Shown here piece by piece: positions 1 through 8,076 of a stretch of DNA of 64,000 nucleotides. The position numbers and the translations under genes were made by a program. A model generated the notes under the pieces. It was not told where the DNA came from. It saw only the letters and a list, made by a program, of their open reading frames with translations, and searched no databases. Location: NCBI GenBank assembly GCA_904394705.1, contig CAJFNJ010000038.1:45866-109865 (forward strand). Reading direction: 5' to 3'. This DNA is from Avimicrobium caecorum. Lineage in GTDB: Bacteria; Bacillota; Clostridia; Oscillospirales; Ruminococcaceae. Within the stretch, counting starts at the first letter, position 1. Each line of letters starts with the position of its first letter.

Positions 1-404
1 CGTCCCGGTTCCCGGAGGCGGCGGTCATCGGTTCGGATACGGTGGTGGAGCTGGACGGGGAGATCCTCGGCAAGCCCCACAGCCGGGAGGAGGCCGTTTC
101 CATGCTGCGGCGCCTGTCCGGACGGGAGCACCAGGTGCACACCGCAGTGCAGATCCTCTCGCCGGCGGGCAGCCGTTCGCTGGTGAGTACGGCTGAGGTG
201 CACTTCGCCCCCATGACCGACCGGGAGATCGAGTGGTATGTGTCCACCGGCGAACCCATGGACAAGGCGGGGGCCTATGGCATCCAGGGCTATGCCTGCC
301 GGTACATCACCGGAATCCGGGGGGATTACTACACGGTGATGGGCCTTCCGGTGCAGATGCTCTACCGGGCTTTGTGTGATTTGGGTATTCTCGGGGAAAA
401 CTGA
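1..404 (+). CDS. maf: Maf-type nucleotide pyrophosphatase, 3' part only
   Basis: The gene enters from the left edge of the window; codons are in frame from base 3. The visible part begins around VIGSDTVV, the conserved Maf motif, and continues through GKPHSREEA and DKAGAYGIQG to a normal C-terminus ending ILGEN. Maf proteins hydrolyse non-canonical nucleoside triphosphates to monophosphates in the cytoplasm and are often found just upstream of mreBCD, as here. The last 11 codons and the stop are the first copy of a 51-bp tandem repeat that continues beyond the gene. The family call is firm; the start lies outside the window. Confidence 0.9.
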   Translation, partial: SRFPEAAVIGSDTVVELDGEILGKPHSREEAVSMLRRLSGREHQVHTAVQILSPAGSRSLVSTAEVHFAPMTDREIEWYVSTGEPMDKAGAYGIQGYACRYITGIRGDYYTVMGLPVQMLYRALCDLGILGEN

Positions 405-541
405 GCCTGAGAGCCCTGGGCTCTGTGTGATCTGGGTATTCTCGGGGAGAACTGAGCCGGAGAGCCCTGGGCTTTGTGTGATTTGGGTATCCTCGGAGAA
501 AATTAAGCCGGAGAGCCCTGGGCTCTGTGCGATCTAAGGCA
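367..541 (+). repeat. 51-bp tandem repeat duplicating the maf 3' end
   Basis: Units begin at 367, 418, 469 and 520, a period of exactly 51 bp. The first unit is the coding end of maf (ALCDLGILGEN plus stop). Units two and three encode the same 11 residues and a stop in the same phase, and all their differences from unit one within those 12 codons are synonymous (TTG/CTG, ATT/ATC, GGG/GGA, GAA/GAG, AAC/AAT, TGA/TAA). The fourth unit decays after about 20 bp. The units are contiguous with no spacers. Confidence 0.9.
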
Positions 542-768
542 TTTCTGGGGAAGCCTGTGCCGCATGATCTGCCTGTTTTGAGCGGGCGGGGCATCCTGGC
601 TGGCGGTGTTTCCCGGGGGCATCCGGGGCAGCGCTCTTCAGTGTGAAAGCCGCACCCGCACCGGAGCCGCACAGAGGCGTCCCCGGACCGGATCAGCCGG
701 TGGAAAATGGCGCAGAGAGCGGATTTTCCCGGAAGAATGTAAATTTTTTTCGAACCTTGGATTTCCGG

Positions 769-797
769 TTGTTATCATGGGTGTTTAATTGTATAAT
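769..797 (+). promoter_or_regulatory. Sigma-A-type promoter of mreB
   Basis: TTGTTA at 769-774 and a perfect TATAAT at 792-797 are separated by 17 bp. It is the only convincing promoter ahead of the mre cluster and predicts a leader of about 90 nt before the mreB start. Confidence 0.7.
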
Positions 798-824
798 AGG
801 TTCGGAACTTGAAAAAATGCTTCA

Positions 825-858
825 GCCGGTCCGACCCTCCGGGTCCGGACGGCTTTTT
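825..858 (+). terminator. Intrinsic terminator inside the mreB leader
   Basis: GC-rich arms at 825-837 and 841-853 pair with two small bulges and are followed at once by five T. It lies downstream of the TATAAT at 792 and upstream of the mreB ribosome site, so it would act as an attenuator of the mre operon. Alternatively it simply ends transcripts arriving from maf. Confidence 0.6.
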
Positions 859-896
859 GTGAGAGGTCTTGGAATTTGAAAGGGGAAAAACTGAAA

Positions 897-1928
897 ATGC
901 GTCCGATTTTTTCGTTCGGAAAAGATATAGGTATTGACCTGGGTACTGCCAATACCCTGGTATTCATGCGCGGTCAGGGCATCATTCTGCGGGAACCGTC
1001 GGTAGTGGCGGTGGATACCCGTACTGATACCGTCCGCTATGTGGGCCAGGAGGCCAAGGATGTCATCGGCCGTACTCCCGGTTCCATTGTGGCAGTGCGT
1101 CCGCTCAAGGACGGCGTCATCGCTGACTTTGACATCACTGCCAATATGCTGCAGATCTTCATCAAGAAGGTCACCAACAGCTCCTTCTTCTCCCGTCCCA
1201 ATGTGGTAGTCTGCATTCCGTCGGGTGTTACCGCTGTGGAGCGCCGTGCGGTCCGGGAGGCCACCATCAAGGCCGGTGCCCGGAAGGTTGCCATCATTGA
1301 GGAGCCCATGGCTGCGGCCATCGGTGCCGGTCTGCCGGTTGCCGAGGCCCAGGGCAGCATGGTAGTGGATATCGGCGGCGGTACCAGTGAAGTGGCTGTC
1401 ATCTCGCTGGGCGGTATTGTATCGGCCCGTTCGGTGCGGGTCGGCGGCGATAAGTTCGACGACTTCATCATCCAGTACATCAAGAAGAAGTATTACCTGC
1501 TCATCGGTGAACGCACCGCTGAGGAGATCAAGATCAAGATCGGTTCGGCCTATCCCTATGAGGACGAGCAGCCCATCACCATCAAGGGCCGCAACCTGGC
1601 AGACGGTCTGCCCAAGAATATCGAGATCTATCCCGAGGAGATCCGGGAAGCACTGGCTGATCCGCTGGCTTCGGTCATCGATGCCATCAAGGGCACCCTG
1701 GAAAAGACTCCTCCGGAGCTTTCGGCTGATATTATCGACAACGGCATTGTCCTCACCGGCGGCGGCGCGCTGCTCCGGGGTCTGGACAAGCTGGTGGAGC
1801 GGGAAACCGGCATTTCGGTGCGGGTGGCTGAGAATCCGCTGGACTGTGTGGCACTGGGTACCGGTATGGTACTGGAGAACCTGGACGAGCTCCGGGAAGT
1901 GCTGGACAATGATGACAGCTCGCTGTAA
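897..1928 (+). CDS. mreB: Rod-shape-determining actin homolog MreB
   Basis: A 343-residue actin-fold ATPase that forms membrane-bound filaments and organises lateral wall synthesis. The start contains GIDLGTANT (phosphate 1), the middle VVDIGGGTSEVAVI (phosphate 2) and the end LTGGGALLRGLD (adenosine region), in the usual order, and length is normal. The ATG at 897 is preferred because AAGGGG lies about 12 bases upstream. An in-frame TTG at 876 would add seven residues and is also possible. First gene of mreB-mreC-mreD-mrdA; its leader carries a terminator-like hairpin. Confidence 0.97.
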   Translation: MRPIFSFGKDIGIDLGTANTLVFMRGQGIILREPSVVAVDTRTDTVRYVGQEAKDVIGRTPGSIVAVRPLKDGVIADFDITANMLQIFIKKVTNSSFFSRPNVVVCIPSGVTAVERRAVREATIKAGARKVAIIEEPMAAAIGAGLPVAEAQGSMVVDIGGGTSEVAVISLGGIVSARSVRVGGDKFDDFIIQYIKKKYYLLIGERTAEEIKIKIGSAYPYEDEQPITIKGRNLADGLPKNIEIYPEEIREALADPLASVIDAIKGTLEKTPPELSADIIDNGIVLTGGGALLRGLDKLVERETGISVRVAENPLDCVALGTGMVLENLDELREVLDNDDSSL

Positions 1929-1959
1929 GCGGCGTTTTTGACACATTCGAATCAGGACC

Positions 1960-1998
1960 AAAACACTATTTTGCGGTTGACGAAGTAGTGTTTTGTTT
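1960..1998 (+). terminator. Possible weak terminator between mreB and mreC
   Basis: AAAACACTA at 1960-1968 pairs with TAGTGTTTT at 1986-1994 across a 17-nt loop, followed by a T-rich stretch. The stem is AT-rich, so only partial termination is likely; mreC has no obvious separate promoter. Confidence 0.35.
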
Positions 1999-2058
1999 TA
2001 TCAGGGGGATTTCCATATTTGGTCGGAAATTCCCGCAATTCACAGGAGGGCCCCAAGG

Positions 2059-2913
2059 GTGAAGGATTTCTTCCAGAGTACAAAATTCAAGATCCTGGCG
2101 GCAGTATTTGTCGTGCTGTGCGCGTTCATGCTGCGGGCAACCATGTCCGGCGGCCTGACTCCGCTCACCTCCCAGCTGCTCTCGGTGGTCACCACACCGC
2201 TGCAGTCGGCAGCTTCGGGCATTTCCGAAAGTGTGGGCGGACTGTACCGGCATCTGTTCCAGGCCGGCGAGATCGAGGAGGAAAATGCCCAGCTGGAGGA
2301 GAAGGTGCGTACCCTTACCCAGCAGGTGGCAGACCTGGAACGGTACCGCCGGGAAAATGAACAGCTCCGGGAGTATCTGGAGATCAAGGAGGAGCACAGC
2401 GATTTCAGCTTTGCCAGTGCCTCGGTCATCGGACGGGACACCGCCGAGCGGTTCTACTCCTTTACCATCGATGCCGGCAGTGAGGCGGGCATTGAGAAGT
2501 TCGACCCGGTCATCACATCGGATGGCCTGGTGGGGCTGGTGAGCGAAGTGGGCAAGAATTACGCCAAGGTGCTCACCATTCTGGATACTACCATCGAAGT
2601 GGGCGCCTATGACATCCGTACCCGGGACATCGGCACCACCTCGGGCGATATTACCCTGGCCCGGAATGGACAGCTCCGGCTCAACATGCTGCCCAAGGAC
2701 TGTACGGTCAGCCAGGGCGACCTCATCTATACCACCGGTTACGGCGGACTGTACCCCAAGGATCTTGCCATCGGCGAGGTCACCGAGATCCATACCGATT
2801 CCAGCGGCATGAGCATGTATGCGGTCATCGACCCGCTCAGCGATATTGAAACGGTCAAGGATGTCCTGGTGATCACCTCCTTTGAAGGCCAGGGGGAACA
2901 GGTTTTTGAATAA
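2059..2913 (+). CDS. mreC: Rod-shape-determining protein MreC
   Basis: A 284-residue bitopic membrane protein that links MreB to the wall-synthesis machinery outside the membrane. It has a short basic N-terminus, one membrane helix (ILAAVFVVLCAF), a coiled coil rich in E, Q and L (about residues 70-115), and the paired beta-barrel domain with ASVIGRD and the C-terminal TTGYGGLYPKDL region. The GTG at 2059 is chosen because AGGAGG lies 9-10 bases upstream; the open frame runs further up but without a ribosome site. Second gene of the mre cluster. Confidence 0.95.
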   Translation: MKDFFQSTKFKILAAVFVVLCAFMLRATMSGGLTPLTSQLLSVVTTPLQSAASGISESVGGLYRHLFQAGEIEEENAQLEEKVRTLTQQVADLERYRRENEQLREYLEIKEEHSDFSFASASVIGRDTAERFYSFTIDAGSEAGIEKFDPVITSDGLVGLVSEVGKNYAKVLTILDTTIEVGAYDIRTRDIGTTSGDITLARNGQLRLNMLPKDCTVSQGDLIYTTGYGGLYPKDLAIGEVTEIHTDSSGMSMYAVIDPLSDIETVKDVLVITSFEGQGEQVFE

Positions 2914-2943
2914 TTCCGGCTGGGCCGGGGAAAGGAAAGACCC

Positions 2944-3468
2944 ATGGGACGCAAACGGGCACTGATTGCCGGCAAACATCTGATCTACTGCTTCGGGCTG
3001 ATCTTCTGCTATGTGCTGCAGACCACTCCGGGCTTTCTGCAGATCTTCGGCGTCAAGCCCTTTCTGGTGATCCCGGCGGTGATTGCCATCGCCATGCAGG
3101 AGGGGGAGTTCACCGGGGCGCTGTATGGGGCGCTGGGCGGCATGCTCTGTGATATGGGCGCCAATACTTTTTATGGGTTCTATACCCTCACCCTGTTCCT
3201 GTACGGGGCAGCGGTGGGCCTGGCACTCATCTACCTGATGAAAAATGACCGGAAAACGGCAGTGCTCTGCTGCCTGGTGTATACCGGAGGCATGGCGCTG
3301 ATCGAATACATCTTTTATTACCTGCTGTATGGCTTTGCGGGCAACTGGCAGGTACTGCTGTTCCAGCTCACACCGCGGGTGCTGTATACCTGCCTTGTGA
3401 TGCCGCTGTTCTACTTCGGGGAGCGGAAGCTGTTCGACTATTTCAGCCGCCGCACCGAGGAGATCTGA
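2944..3468 (+). CDS. mreD: Rod-shape-determining membrane protein MreD
   Basis: A 174-residue polytopic protein with about five predicted membrane helices (for example IYCFGLIFCYVLQT and VIPAVIAIAMQ). MreD completes the MreBCD complex that positions elongation-specific wall synthesis. Start ATG 2944 follows a GGAAAGG site. It sits 30 bp after mreC and 13 bp before mrdA, so the three are co-transcribed. Sequence conservation in this family is low and the call leans on topology and position. Confidence 0.92.
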   Translation: MGRKRALIAGKHLIYCFGLIFCYVLQTTPGFLQIFGVKPFLVIPAVIAIAMQEGEFTGALYGALGGMLCDMGANTFYGFYTLTLFLYGAAVGLALIYLMKNDRKTAVLCCLVYTGGMALIEYIFYYLLYGFAGNWQVLLFQLTPRVLYTCLVMPLFYFGERKLFDYFSRRTEEI

Positions 3469-3481
3469 GAGAGGAGACCCT

Positions 3482-5560
3482 ATGCCTGCATTTCTGAAAA
3501 AACGGGATAATATCCTGGTACTGGCCTTTGGACTGGTGCTGGTATTTTTCATCGGACGGATGCTGCAGATGCAGCTGATCCAGGGCGATGAATACGAAAG
3601 CCAGATCTACAAGGGCACCATCAAGACCCAGACCGTGGAAGCGGCCCGGGGTGAGATCACCGACCGGTACGGCAATCCCATTGTCACCAACCGGGTGAGC
3701 ATGAATATTGTACTGGACAAGGCCTTCCTGCCCGCTGAGACCCAGAATGAGATCATTCTCTCGCTGATGCAGCTGCTGGAGCAGAGCGGGGAGGAGTGGA
3801 TCGATGAACTTCCGGTTTCGGATACCCAGCCCTATACCTTTGACGGCACTGATTCGGAGATCGCGGCGCTCAAGAAGTTTGCCGGGGTCAATGACTATGC
3901 CGATGCCGAGGAGGTCATGCACTGGCTGCTGGAGCGCTTCGGCCTGGACAATGCCCAGGTGAAGAATGAAGACGGCGAGCTGGTGGACCCGGAACGCATC
4001 TATACCCAGCAGGAACAGCGCCGGCTGGCTGGCGTGCTGTATACCATGGAGCGCAAGGGCTTCAGCCTTTCCAGCCCCTATACCTTTGCCGAGGACATCT
4101 CCACCCGCACTGCCACCATCATCTCGGAGCGCAGCATTGCCTCGCCGGGCGTATCGGTGGAGCAGGGCTCGGCCCGGAGCTATCCGGGCGGCAGCATGGC
4201 AGCCCATATCCTCGGACATGTGGGGCCGCTCACCGAGGCGAACATCCAGGAGTTCGAGGAGAACGGCATCGAATATGAGCTGGACGACATCATCGGTCAG
4301 GACGGGCTGGAGAAGCTCTATGAAGAGGAGCTGAGCGGCGAGGACGGCGAACGGCTGGTCTATGTCAATGAGAACGGCGAAGTGACCGATTCCACCATTT
4401 CGGTGGAGCCTCAGGCGGGCAATACCGTCATGCTCACCCTGGACAGCCGTCTGCAGAAGATCGCCGAGCAGTCACTGGAGGACCAGATCCACTACCTCAA
4501 TGAAACCGCTCCGGCCGGACAGGGCAGAGAAGCCAATGCGGGCGCGGTCTGCGCCATCGATGTCAAGACCGGCGAGGTGCTGGTGCTGGCGAGCTATCCC
4601 AGCTATGACCCCAACACCCTCTCGGAGGATTATGCCGAACTCAATGCCGACCCGGACAAGCCCCTGCGCAACCGGGCGCTGCTGGATACCTACACCCCCG
4701 GTTCCATCTTCAAGCCGGTGGTGGCACTGGCTGGCCTGATGAGCGGGGAGATCACCTCCGAAAGCATTGTGAACTGCAGCCATGTGTATACCTATTACAC
4801 CTCGGTCTATGGTTCCCAGGCGTTTACTCCCACCTGTCTGGGCTATCATGGCGACATCACCGTCATGGACGCCCTCAAATACTCCTGCAACATCTTCTTC
4901 TATGATACCGGACGCCGGGTGGGCATCGACGCCATTGTGGAGTCTGCCAAGATGCTGGGCCTGGGCGTGGACAACGGCTTCGAGCTGTGGACCAACCCCG
5001 GCACCATCTCATCGCCCGAGGCCGCTGAGGCCGCGGGAGAGAACTGGTACTATGGTGATGTGCTCCAGTCCTCCATCGGACAGCGCTTCAACAAGTACAC
5101 CCCTCTGCAGCTGGCAGTGTACTGCATGAACATTGCCAACCGGGGCACCCAGAACCGGGTGACCATTCTCAAGAGCATCAAGGATTACAGTATGTCCGAC
5201 ACCCTGTATGATCACGAAACCGAAGTGCTGCAGGAGTCCACAGTGGACCCGTCGCTGTTCGACCCCATCTTTGAGGGCATGGTGGCAGCGTCCCGGACCG
5301 GTACCGCTGCTACCTACTTCGGCAGCTATCCGGTGGATGTGGCCTCCAAGACCGGTACTCCGGAAACGGCTGACCTGCCCAACTCCACCTTTATCTGTTT
5401 CGCACCGGCAGATGACCCGCAGATCGCCATCAGCGTGGTCATCGAACAGGGCTGGCATGGTTATACCGGCGCCCCGGTGGCCCGGGATATTCTGGATGCC
5501 TACTTCTCTTCGGATGTCACAGCCCAGGAGCCCCAGCAGTCGGGCACTCTGCTCCCGTGA
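3482..5560 (+). CDS. mrdA: Penicillin-binding protein 2, elongation transpeptidase
   Basis: A 692-residue class B PBP that cross-links peptidoglycan during lateral growth. One N-terminal membrane helix (residues about 10-28) precedes the dimerisation domain and the transpeptidase domain. The three catalytic motifs are present: SIFK with Ser408 and Lys411, SCN at 468-470 and KTG at 623-625. It follows mreD by 13 bp and is the last gene of the cluster. No rodA is seen next to it. Gene symbol by family and position; mrdA and pbpA are both used. Confidence 0.95.
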   Translation: MPAFLKKRDNILVLAFGLVLVFFIGRMLQMQLIQGDEYESQIYKGTIKTQTVEAARGEITDRYGNPIVTNRVSMNIVLDKAFLPAETQNEIILSLMQLLEQSGEEWIDELPVSDTQPYTFDGTDSEIAALKKFAGVNDYADAEEVMHWLLERFGLDNAQVKNEDGELVDPERIYTQQEQRRLAGVLYTMERKGFSLSSPYTFAEDISTRTATIISERSIASPGVSVEQGSARSYPGGSMAAHILGHVGPLTEANIQEFEENGIEYELDDIIGQDGLEKLYEEELSGEDGERLVYVNENGEVTDSTISVEPQAGNTVMLTLDSRLQKIAEQSLEDQIHYLNETAPAGQGREANAGAVCAIDVKTGEVLVLASYPSYDPNTLSEDYAELNADPDKPLRNRALLDTYTPGSIFKPVVALAGLMSGEITSESIVNCSHVYTYYTSVYGSQAFTPTCLGYHGDITVMDALKYSCNIFFYDTGRRVGIDAIVESAKMLGLGVDNGFELWTNPGTISSPEAAEAAGENWYYGDVLQSSIGQRFNKYTPLQLAVYCMNIANRGTQNRVTILKSIKDYSMSDTLYDHETEVLQESTVDPSLFDPIFEGMVAASRTGTAATYFGSYPVDVASKTGTPETADLPNSTFICFAPADDPQIAISVVIEQGWHGYTGAPVARDILDAYFSSDVTAQEPQQSGTLLP

Positions 5561-5570
5561 CAGAAAAAGA

Positions 5571-5599
5571 TTGACAGACCAGGAAAAAGGTTGTAAAAT
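5571..5599 (+). promoter_or_regulatory. Strong sigma-A promoter ahead of a candidate small RNA
   Basis: Perfect TTGACA at 5571-5576, a 17-bp spacer and TAAAAT at 5594-5599. It starts 11 bp after the mrdA stop. Transcription would begin near 5606 and meet a strong terminator at 5700-5742. Confidence 0.8.
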
Positions 5600-5605
5600 A
5601 TCAAA

Positions 5606-5742
5606 CGGCTTTTTCGTGTTTTTCTGTATGCAGAAAACCGGAACCGGCTGAATGATCCCATAAAACGGGGATTCAGTAGGTTTCGTTGCTTTTGGACAGT
5701 CCGGCGGATTTTCCCTTGGAAAAAGCGCCGGATTTGTCTTTT
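5606..5742 (+). ncRNA. Candidate small structured RNA, unknown family
   Basis: A transcript of about 130 nt is bounded by a consensus promoter and a strong intrinsic terminator and has no convincing reading frame with a ribosome site. Predicted elements are a hairpin with TATG loop at 5618-5638, a second at 5648-5676 (CTGAAT pairing with ATTCAG, then TCCC with GGGG), and the terminator stem at 5700-5732. I do not recognise a known RNA family. It could instead be an attenuated leader of mgsA, though mgsA has its own promoter. Confidence 0.5.
5700..5742 (+). terminator. Intrinsic terminator
   Basis: TCCGGCG at 5700-5706 pairs with CGCCGGA at 5726-5732, with an inner TTTT/AAAA extension, then a T-rich tract. 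Confidence 0.8.
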
Positions 5743-5757
5743 ATTTGGAAAAATCTA

Positions 5758-5786
5758 TTGTGCATTGCATTTTTCTATGATAAAAT
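5758..5786 (+). promoter_or_regulatory. Promoter of mgsA
   Basis: TTGTGC at 5758-5763, 17-bp spacer, TAAAAT at 5781-5786. It lies after the terminator and gives mgsA an independent promoter. Confidence 0.65.
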
Positions 5787-5870
5787 GAATTATGAGAAAA
5801 AATCCCCTGAAACGGCAAAAATGTATTTGTACTGTTTCGGGTGAAGTATTTGACAGGAGGCTGAGAGAAG

Positions 5871-6275
5871 ATGAATATTGCCCTGATGGCTCATGATTCC
5901 AAAAAAGAACTGATGGTACAGTTCTGTATTGCGTACAGCGGCATTCTTTCTCATCACAACCTCTGCGCCACCGGTACCACCGGCAAGATGGTGTCTGAGG
6001 CCACTGGCCTGGAGATCTTCCGGTTCCTGAGCGGCACCCATGGCGGCGATCAGCAGATCGCTTCCCGGATTGCCTGCAATGAGATCGACCTGCTGCTTTT
6101 CTTCCGGGACCCCATTACACCCCGTCCCGCTGAAAAGAATGGTGCGGATCTGCTGCGTCTGTGCGATGTCCACAATATTCCCGTGGCAACCAACATCGCC
6201 ACAGCCGAAGCTCTGATCCATGCGCTGGAGCGTGGTGACCTGGACTGGCGTGACATTGTCAACCCCAGCAGATGA
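5871..6275 (+). CDS. mgsA: Methylglyoxal synthase
   Basis: A 134-residue cytosolic enzyme that converts dihydroxyacetone phosphate to methylglyoxal and phosphate, a bypass that releases phosphate when triose phosphates accumulate. Family signatures are visible: MALMAHDSKK-like N-terminus, CATGTTGKM phosphate loop, SGTHGGDQQI with the catalytic Asp, and LLLFFRDPITPRP. Length matches the family. It is a single-gene unit with its own promoter, and a GC-rich hairpin follows it. Confidence 0.96.
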   Translation: MNIALMAHDSKKELMVQFCIAYSGILSHHNLCATGTTGKMVSEATGLEIFRFLSGTHGGDQQIASRIACNEIDLLLFFRDPITPRPAEKNGADLLRLCDVHNIPVATNIATAEALIHALERGDLDWRDIVNPSR

Positions 6276-6279
6276 GCTT

Positions 6280-6304
6280 CCTCAGCGGAAAATCTCCGCT
6301 GAGG
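6280..6304 (+). terminator. Perfect hairpin after mgsA, no T tract
   Basis: CCTCAGCGG and CCGCTGAGG (9 bp) flank a 7-nt loop immediately after the mgsA stop. There is no T run, so it may stabilise the mRNA end rather than terminate. Confidence 0.45.
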
Positions 6305-6328
6305 GCCCTACACAGGCACGGCAGAATC

Positions 6329-6337
6329 TGATATAAT
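6329..6337 (+). promoter_or_regulatory. Extended -10 promoter of the hisS T-box leader
   Basis: TGA followed directly by TATAAT at 6332-6337 gives an extended -10; no good -35 is seen 17 bp upstream. It sits just ahead of the T-box leader. Confidence 0.6.
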
Positions 6338-6339
6338 AC

Positions 6340-6626
6340 CATAAAGGCGTTAAAACGGGAGCAGTATCCCCGGGCTCCGCACCAGAGAAGGACCGCCGCG
6401 GCTGAAAGCGGTCTGCGATCTGACCCGGGAGGAAGGACACCCGATCAGCCGGCTGGTGCGTCCCAGGGACGAAACCGGCCCGAATCCTTCCCGCGTTAAG
6501 GGGATTTCTCGAGTGGAACCGGAACTGTGTCCGCACAGCCGGTTCAACAAGGGTGGCACCACGGAATTTTCTCCGTCCCTTGCGTTTTCCGGAACCAACC
6601 GGGAAGCCAGGGGACGGAGTTTTTTC
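6340..6626 (+). promoter_or_regulatory. T-box riboswitch, predicted histidine-specific
   Basis: The leader contains the T-box signature AGGGTGGCACCACGG at about 6550-6564 and a terminator pairing CTCCGTCCC (6571-6579) with GGGACGGAG (6611-6619) before six T. Stem I is closed by GCACCAG near 6379 pairing with CTGGTGC near 6453. On its 3' side CAC at 6438-6440 is the likely specifier codon, matching histidine and the gene downstream. Uncharged tRNA-His would be sensed to favour the antiterminator. The class call is firm; the exact specifier is inferred. Confidence 0.92.
6571..6626 (+). terminator. Regulated terminator of the hisS T-box
   Basis: Nine-base-pair arms at 6571-6579 and 6611-6619 with a long loop, followed by TTTTTT. 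The 5' arm lies beside the T-box sequence that would form the antiterminator. Confidence 0.85.
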
Positions 6627-6674
6627 ATATCAAACCTACGATCAAACCAAAGAGGAAGGGAAGTCGGAAATACT

Positions 6675-8015
6675 ATGGCACTGATTACCAAGGCGCCCCG
6701 GGGCACACAGGATTTCACCCCGGACCAGAGCGCCCGGATGCGGTATATCGAAGATACACTGATGCGCATCGCCGGTCTGCATGGCTTCGGCGAGATCCGC
6801 ACCCCCACCTTTGAGCATACCGAACTGTTTGTCCGCTCGGTAGGCGATACCACCGATGTGGTCCAGAAGGAAATGTATACCTTTGAGGATAAGAAGGGAC
6901 GCTCCATCACCCTGAAGCCCGAGGGCACCGCTGGCGCAGTGCGTGCGGCTCTGGAACGGGGTCTGTTGGCAGAAGCCCTGCCGCTGAAGCTCAGCTACAT
7001 CACCCCCTGTTTCCGGTATGAGAAGGCTCAGGCCGGACGCTACCGGGAATTCCACCAGTTCGGCGTGGAGCTGCTGGGCGCCCAGAGCTCGGCTGCCGAT
7101 GCGGAAGTCATCGGCCTGGTACGGGAGGCACTGGATACCCTGGGAGTGACTGAGATCCGTCTGTTCATCAACTCCATCGGCTGTCCCAACTGCCGCCCCA
7201 AGTTCCAGCAGGCACTGAAGGACTACTACTCCGCTCACTATGATGAGCTGTGCCCCACCTGTCAGGACCGTCTGGAGCGCAATCCCCTGCGTATCCTGGA
7301 CTGCAAGGAGGAGCACTGCCACGAGCTGGCTGAACATGCCCCCATCGTACTGGACTACCTCTGCGACGAGTGCCGGGAGCACTTTGAGGAGCTCCAGGAG
7401 CGTCTGCGGGCCATGGGCATTGCCTTTGAGGTAGATCCCACCATCGTCCGTGGCCTGGACTACTACACCAAGACCGTGTTCGAGTTCAAGACCGAGACCA
7501 TCGGTGCCCAGGGCACTGTGTGCGGCGGCGGGCGGTATGACGGCCTGGTAGAACTCATGGGCGGTCAGAAGCAGCCGGCAGTTGGCTTCGGCATGGGTCT
7601 GGAGCGGCTCAAGCTGGTGATGGAGGCCTGCGGCGCTCCCATGCCGGAAGAGCCCCGGTGCGACATCGCCCTGATCCCGCTGGGAGCCAAGGCTTCGGTG
7701 CGGTGCAGCGCCATGGCGGCAGATCTGCGCACCGATGGCTTCTATGCCGAAACTGACCTGATGAACCGCAGCCTCAAGGCACAGCTCAAGTATGCCAACA
7801 AGATCGGCGCCCGGTACACTATGGTAATCGGCGACAGCGAGCTGGAGGCCGGCAAGGCACGGCTGAAGGATATGGATTCCGGCGAGGAGCAGGAGGTTGC
7901 CTTTGACCGTCTGGCGGATGTGCTGATGGAAAAGGAAGCCAGCCGTCTGTACGGCGAGATCGCCGATGCCCAGTTCGGTCTGGAGGAGCTCTCCGGCGTC
8001 CTGGGTCAGGAATAA
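6675..8015 (+). CDS. hisS: Histidyl-tRNA synthetase
   Basis: A 446-residue class II synthetase that charges tRNA-His. It starts MALITKAPRGTQDF, the typical HisRS entry, and shows motif 2 (YRYEKAQAGRYREFHQ-like), the histidine-specific VRGLDYYT and GGGRYDGL, and a C-terminal anticodon-binding domain. The open frame extends to 6456 through the T-box leader, but the ATG at 6675 after AGGAAGGGA fits the family. Controlled by the upstream T-box and followed 61 bp later by aspS, a common pairing in Firmicutes. Confidence 0.97.
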   Translation: MALITKAPRGTQDFTPDQSARMRYIEDTLMRIAGLHGFGEIRTPTFEHTELFVRSVGDTTDVVQKEMYTFEDKKGRSITLKPEGTAGAVRAALERGLLAEALPLKLSYITPCFRYEKAQAGRYREFHQFGVELLGAQSSAADAEVIGLVREALDTLGVTEIRLFINSIGCPNCRPKFQQALKDYYSAHYDELCPTCQDRLERNPLRILDCKEEHCHELAEHAPIVLDYLCDECREHFEELQERLRAMGIAFEVDPTIVRGLDYYTKTVFEFKTETIGAQGTVCGGGRYDGLVELMGGQKQPAVGFGMGLERLKLVMEACGAPMPEEPRCDIALIPLGAKASVRCSAMAADLRTDGFYAETDLMNRSLKAQLKYANKIGARYTMVIGDSELEAGKARLKDMDSGEEQEVAFDRLADVLMEKEASRLYGEIADAQFGLEELSGVLGQE

Positions 8016-8076
8016 AGTTTGCATGACTGCCGGCGGGGCAAGTCCCCATCGGAGAAGATAAGAGGAGTGAAACAAC

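Noticed and set aside
367..541. CRISPR-like array
   Set aside because: The 51-bp units are contiguous, without spacers, and derive from the maf coding end.
876..896. TTG at 876 as the mreB start
   Set aside because: The ATG at 897 gives the usual MreB length and has an A/G-rich site at suitable distance; the TTG cannot be fully excluded.
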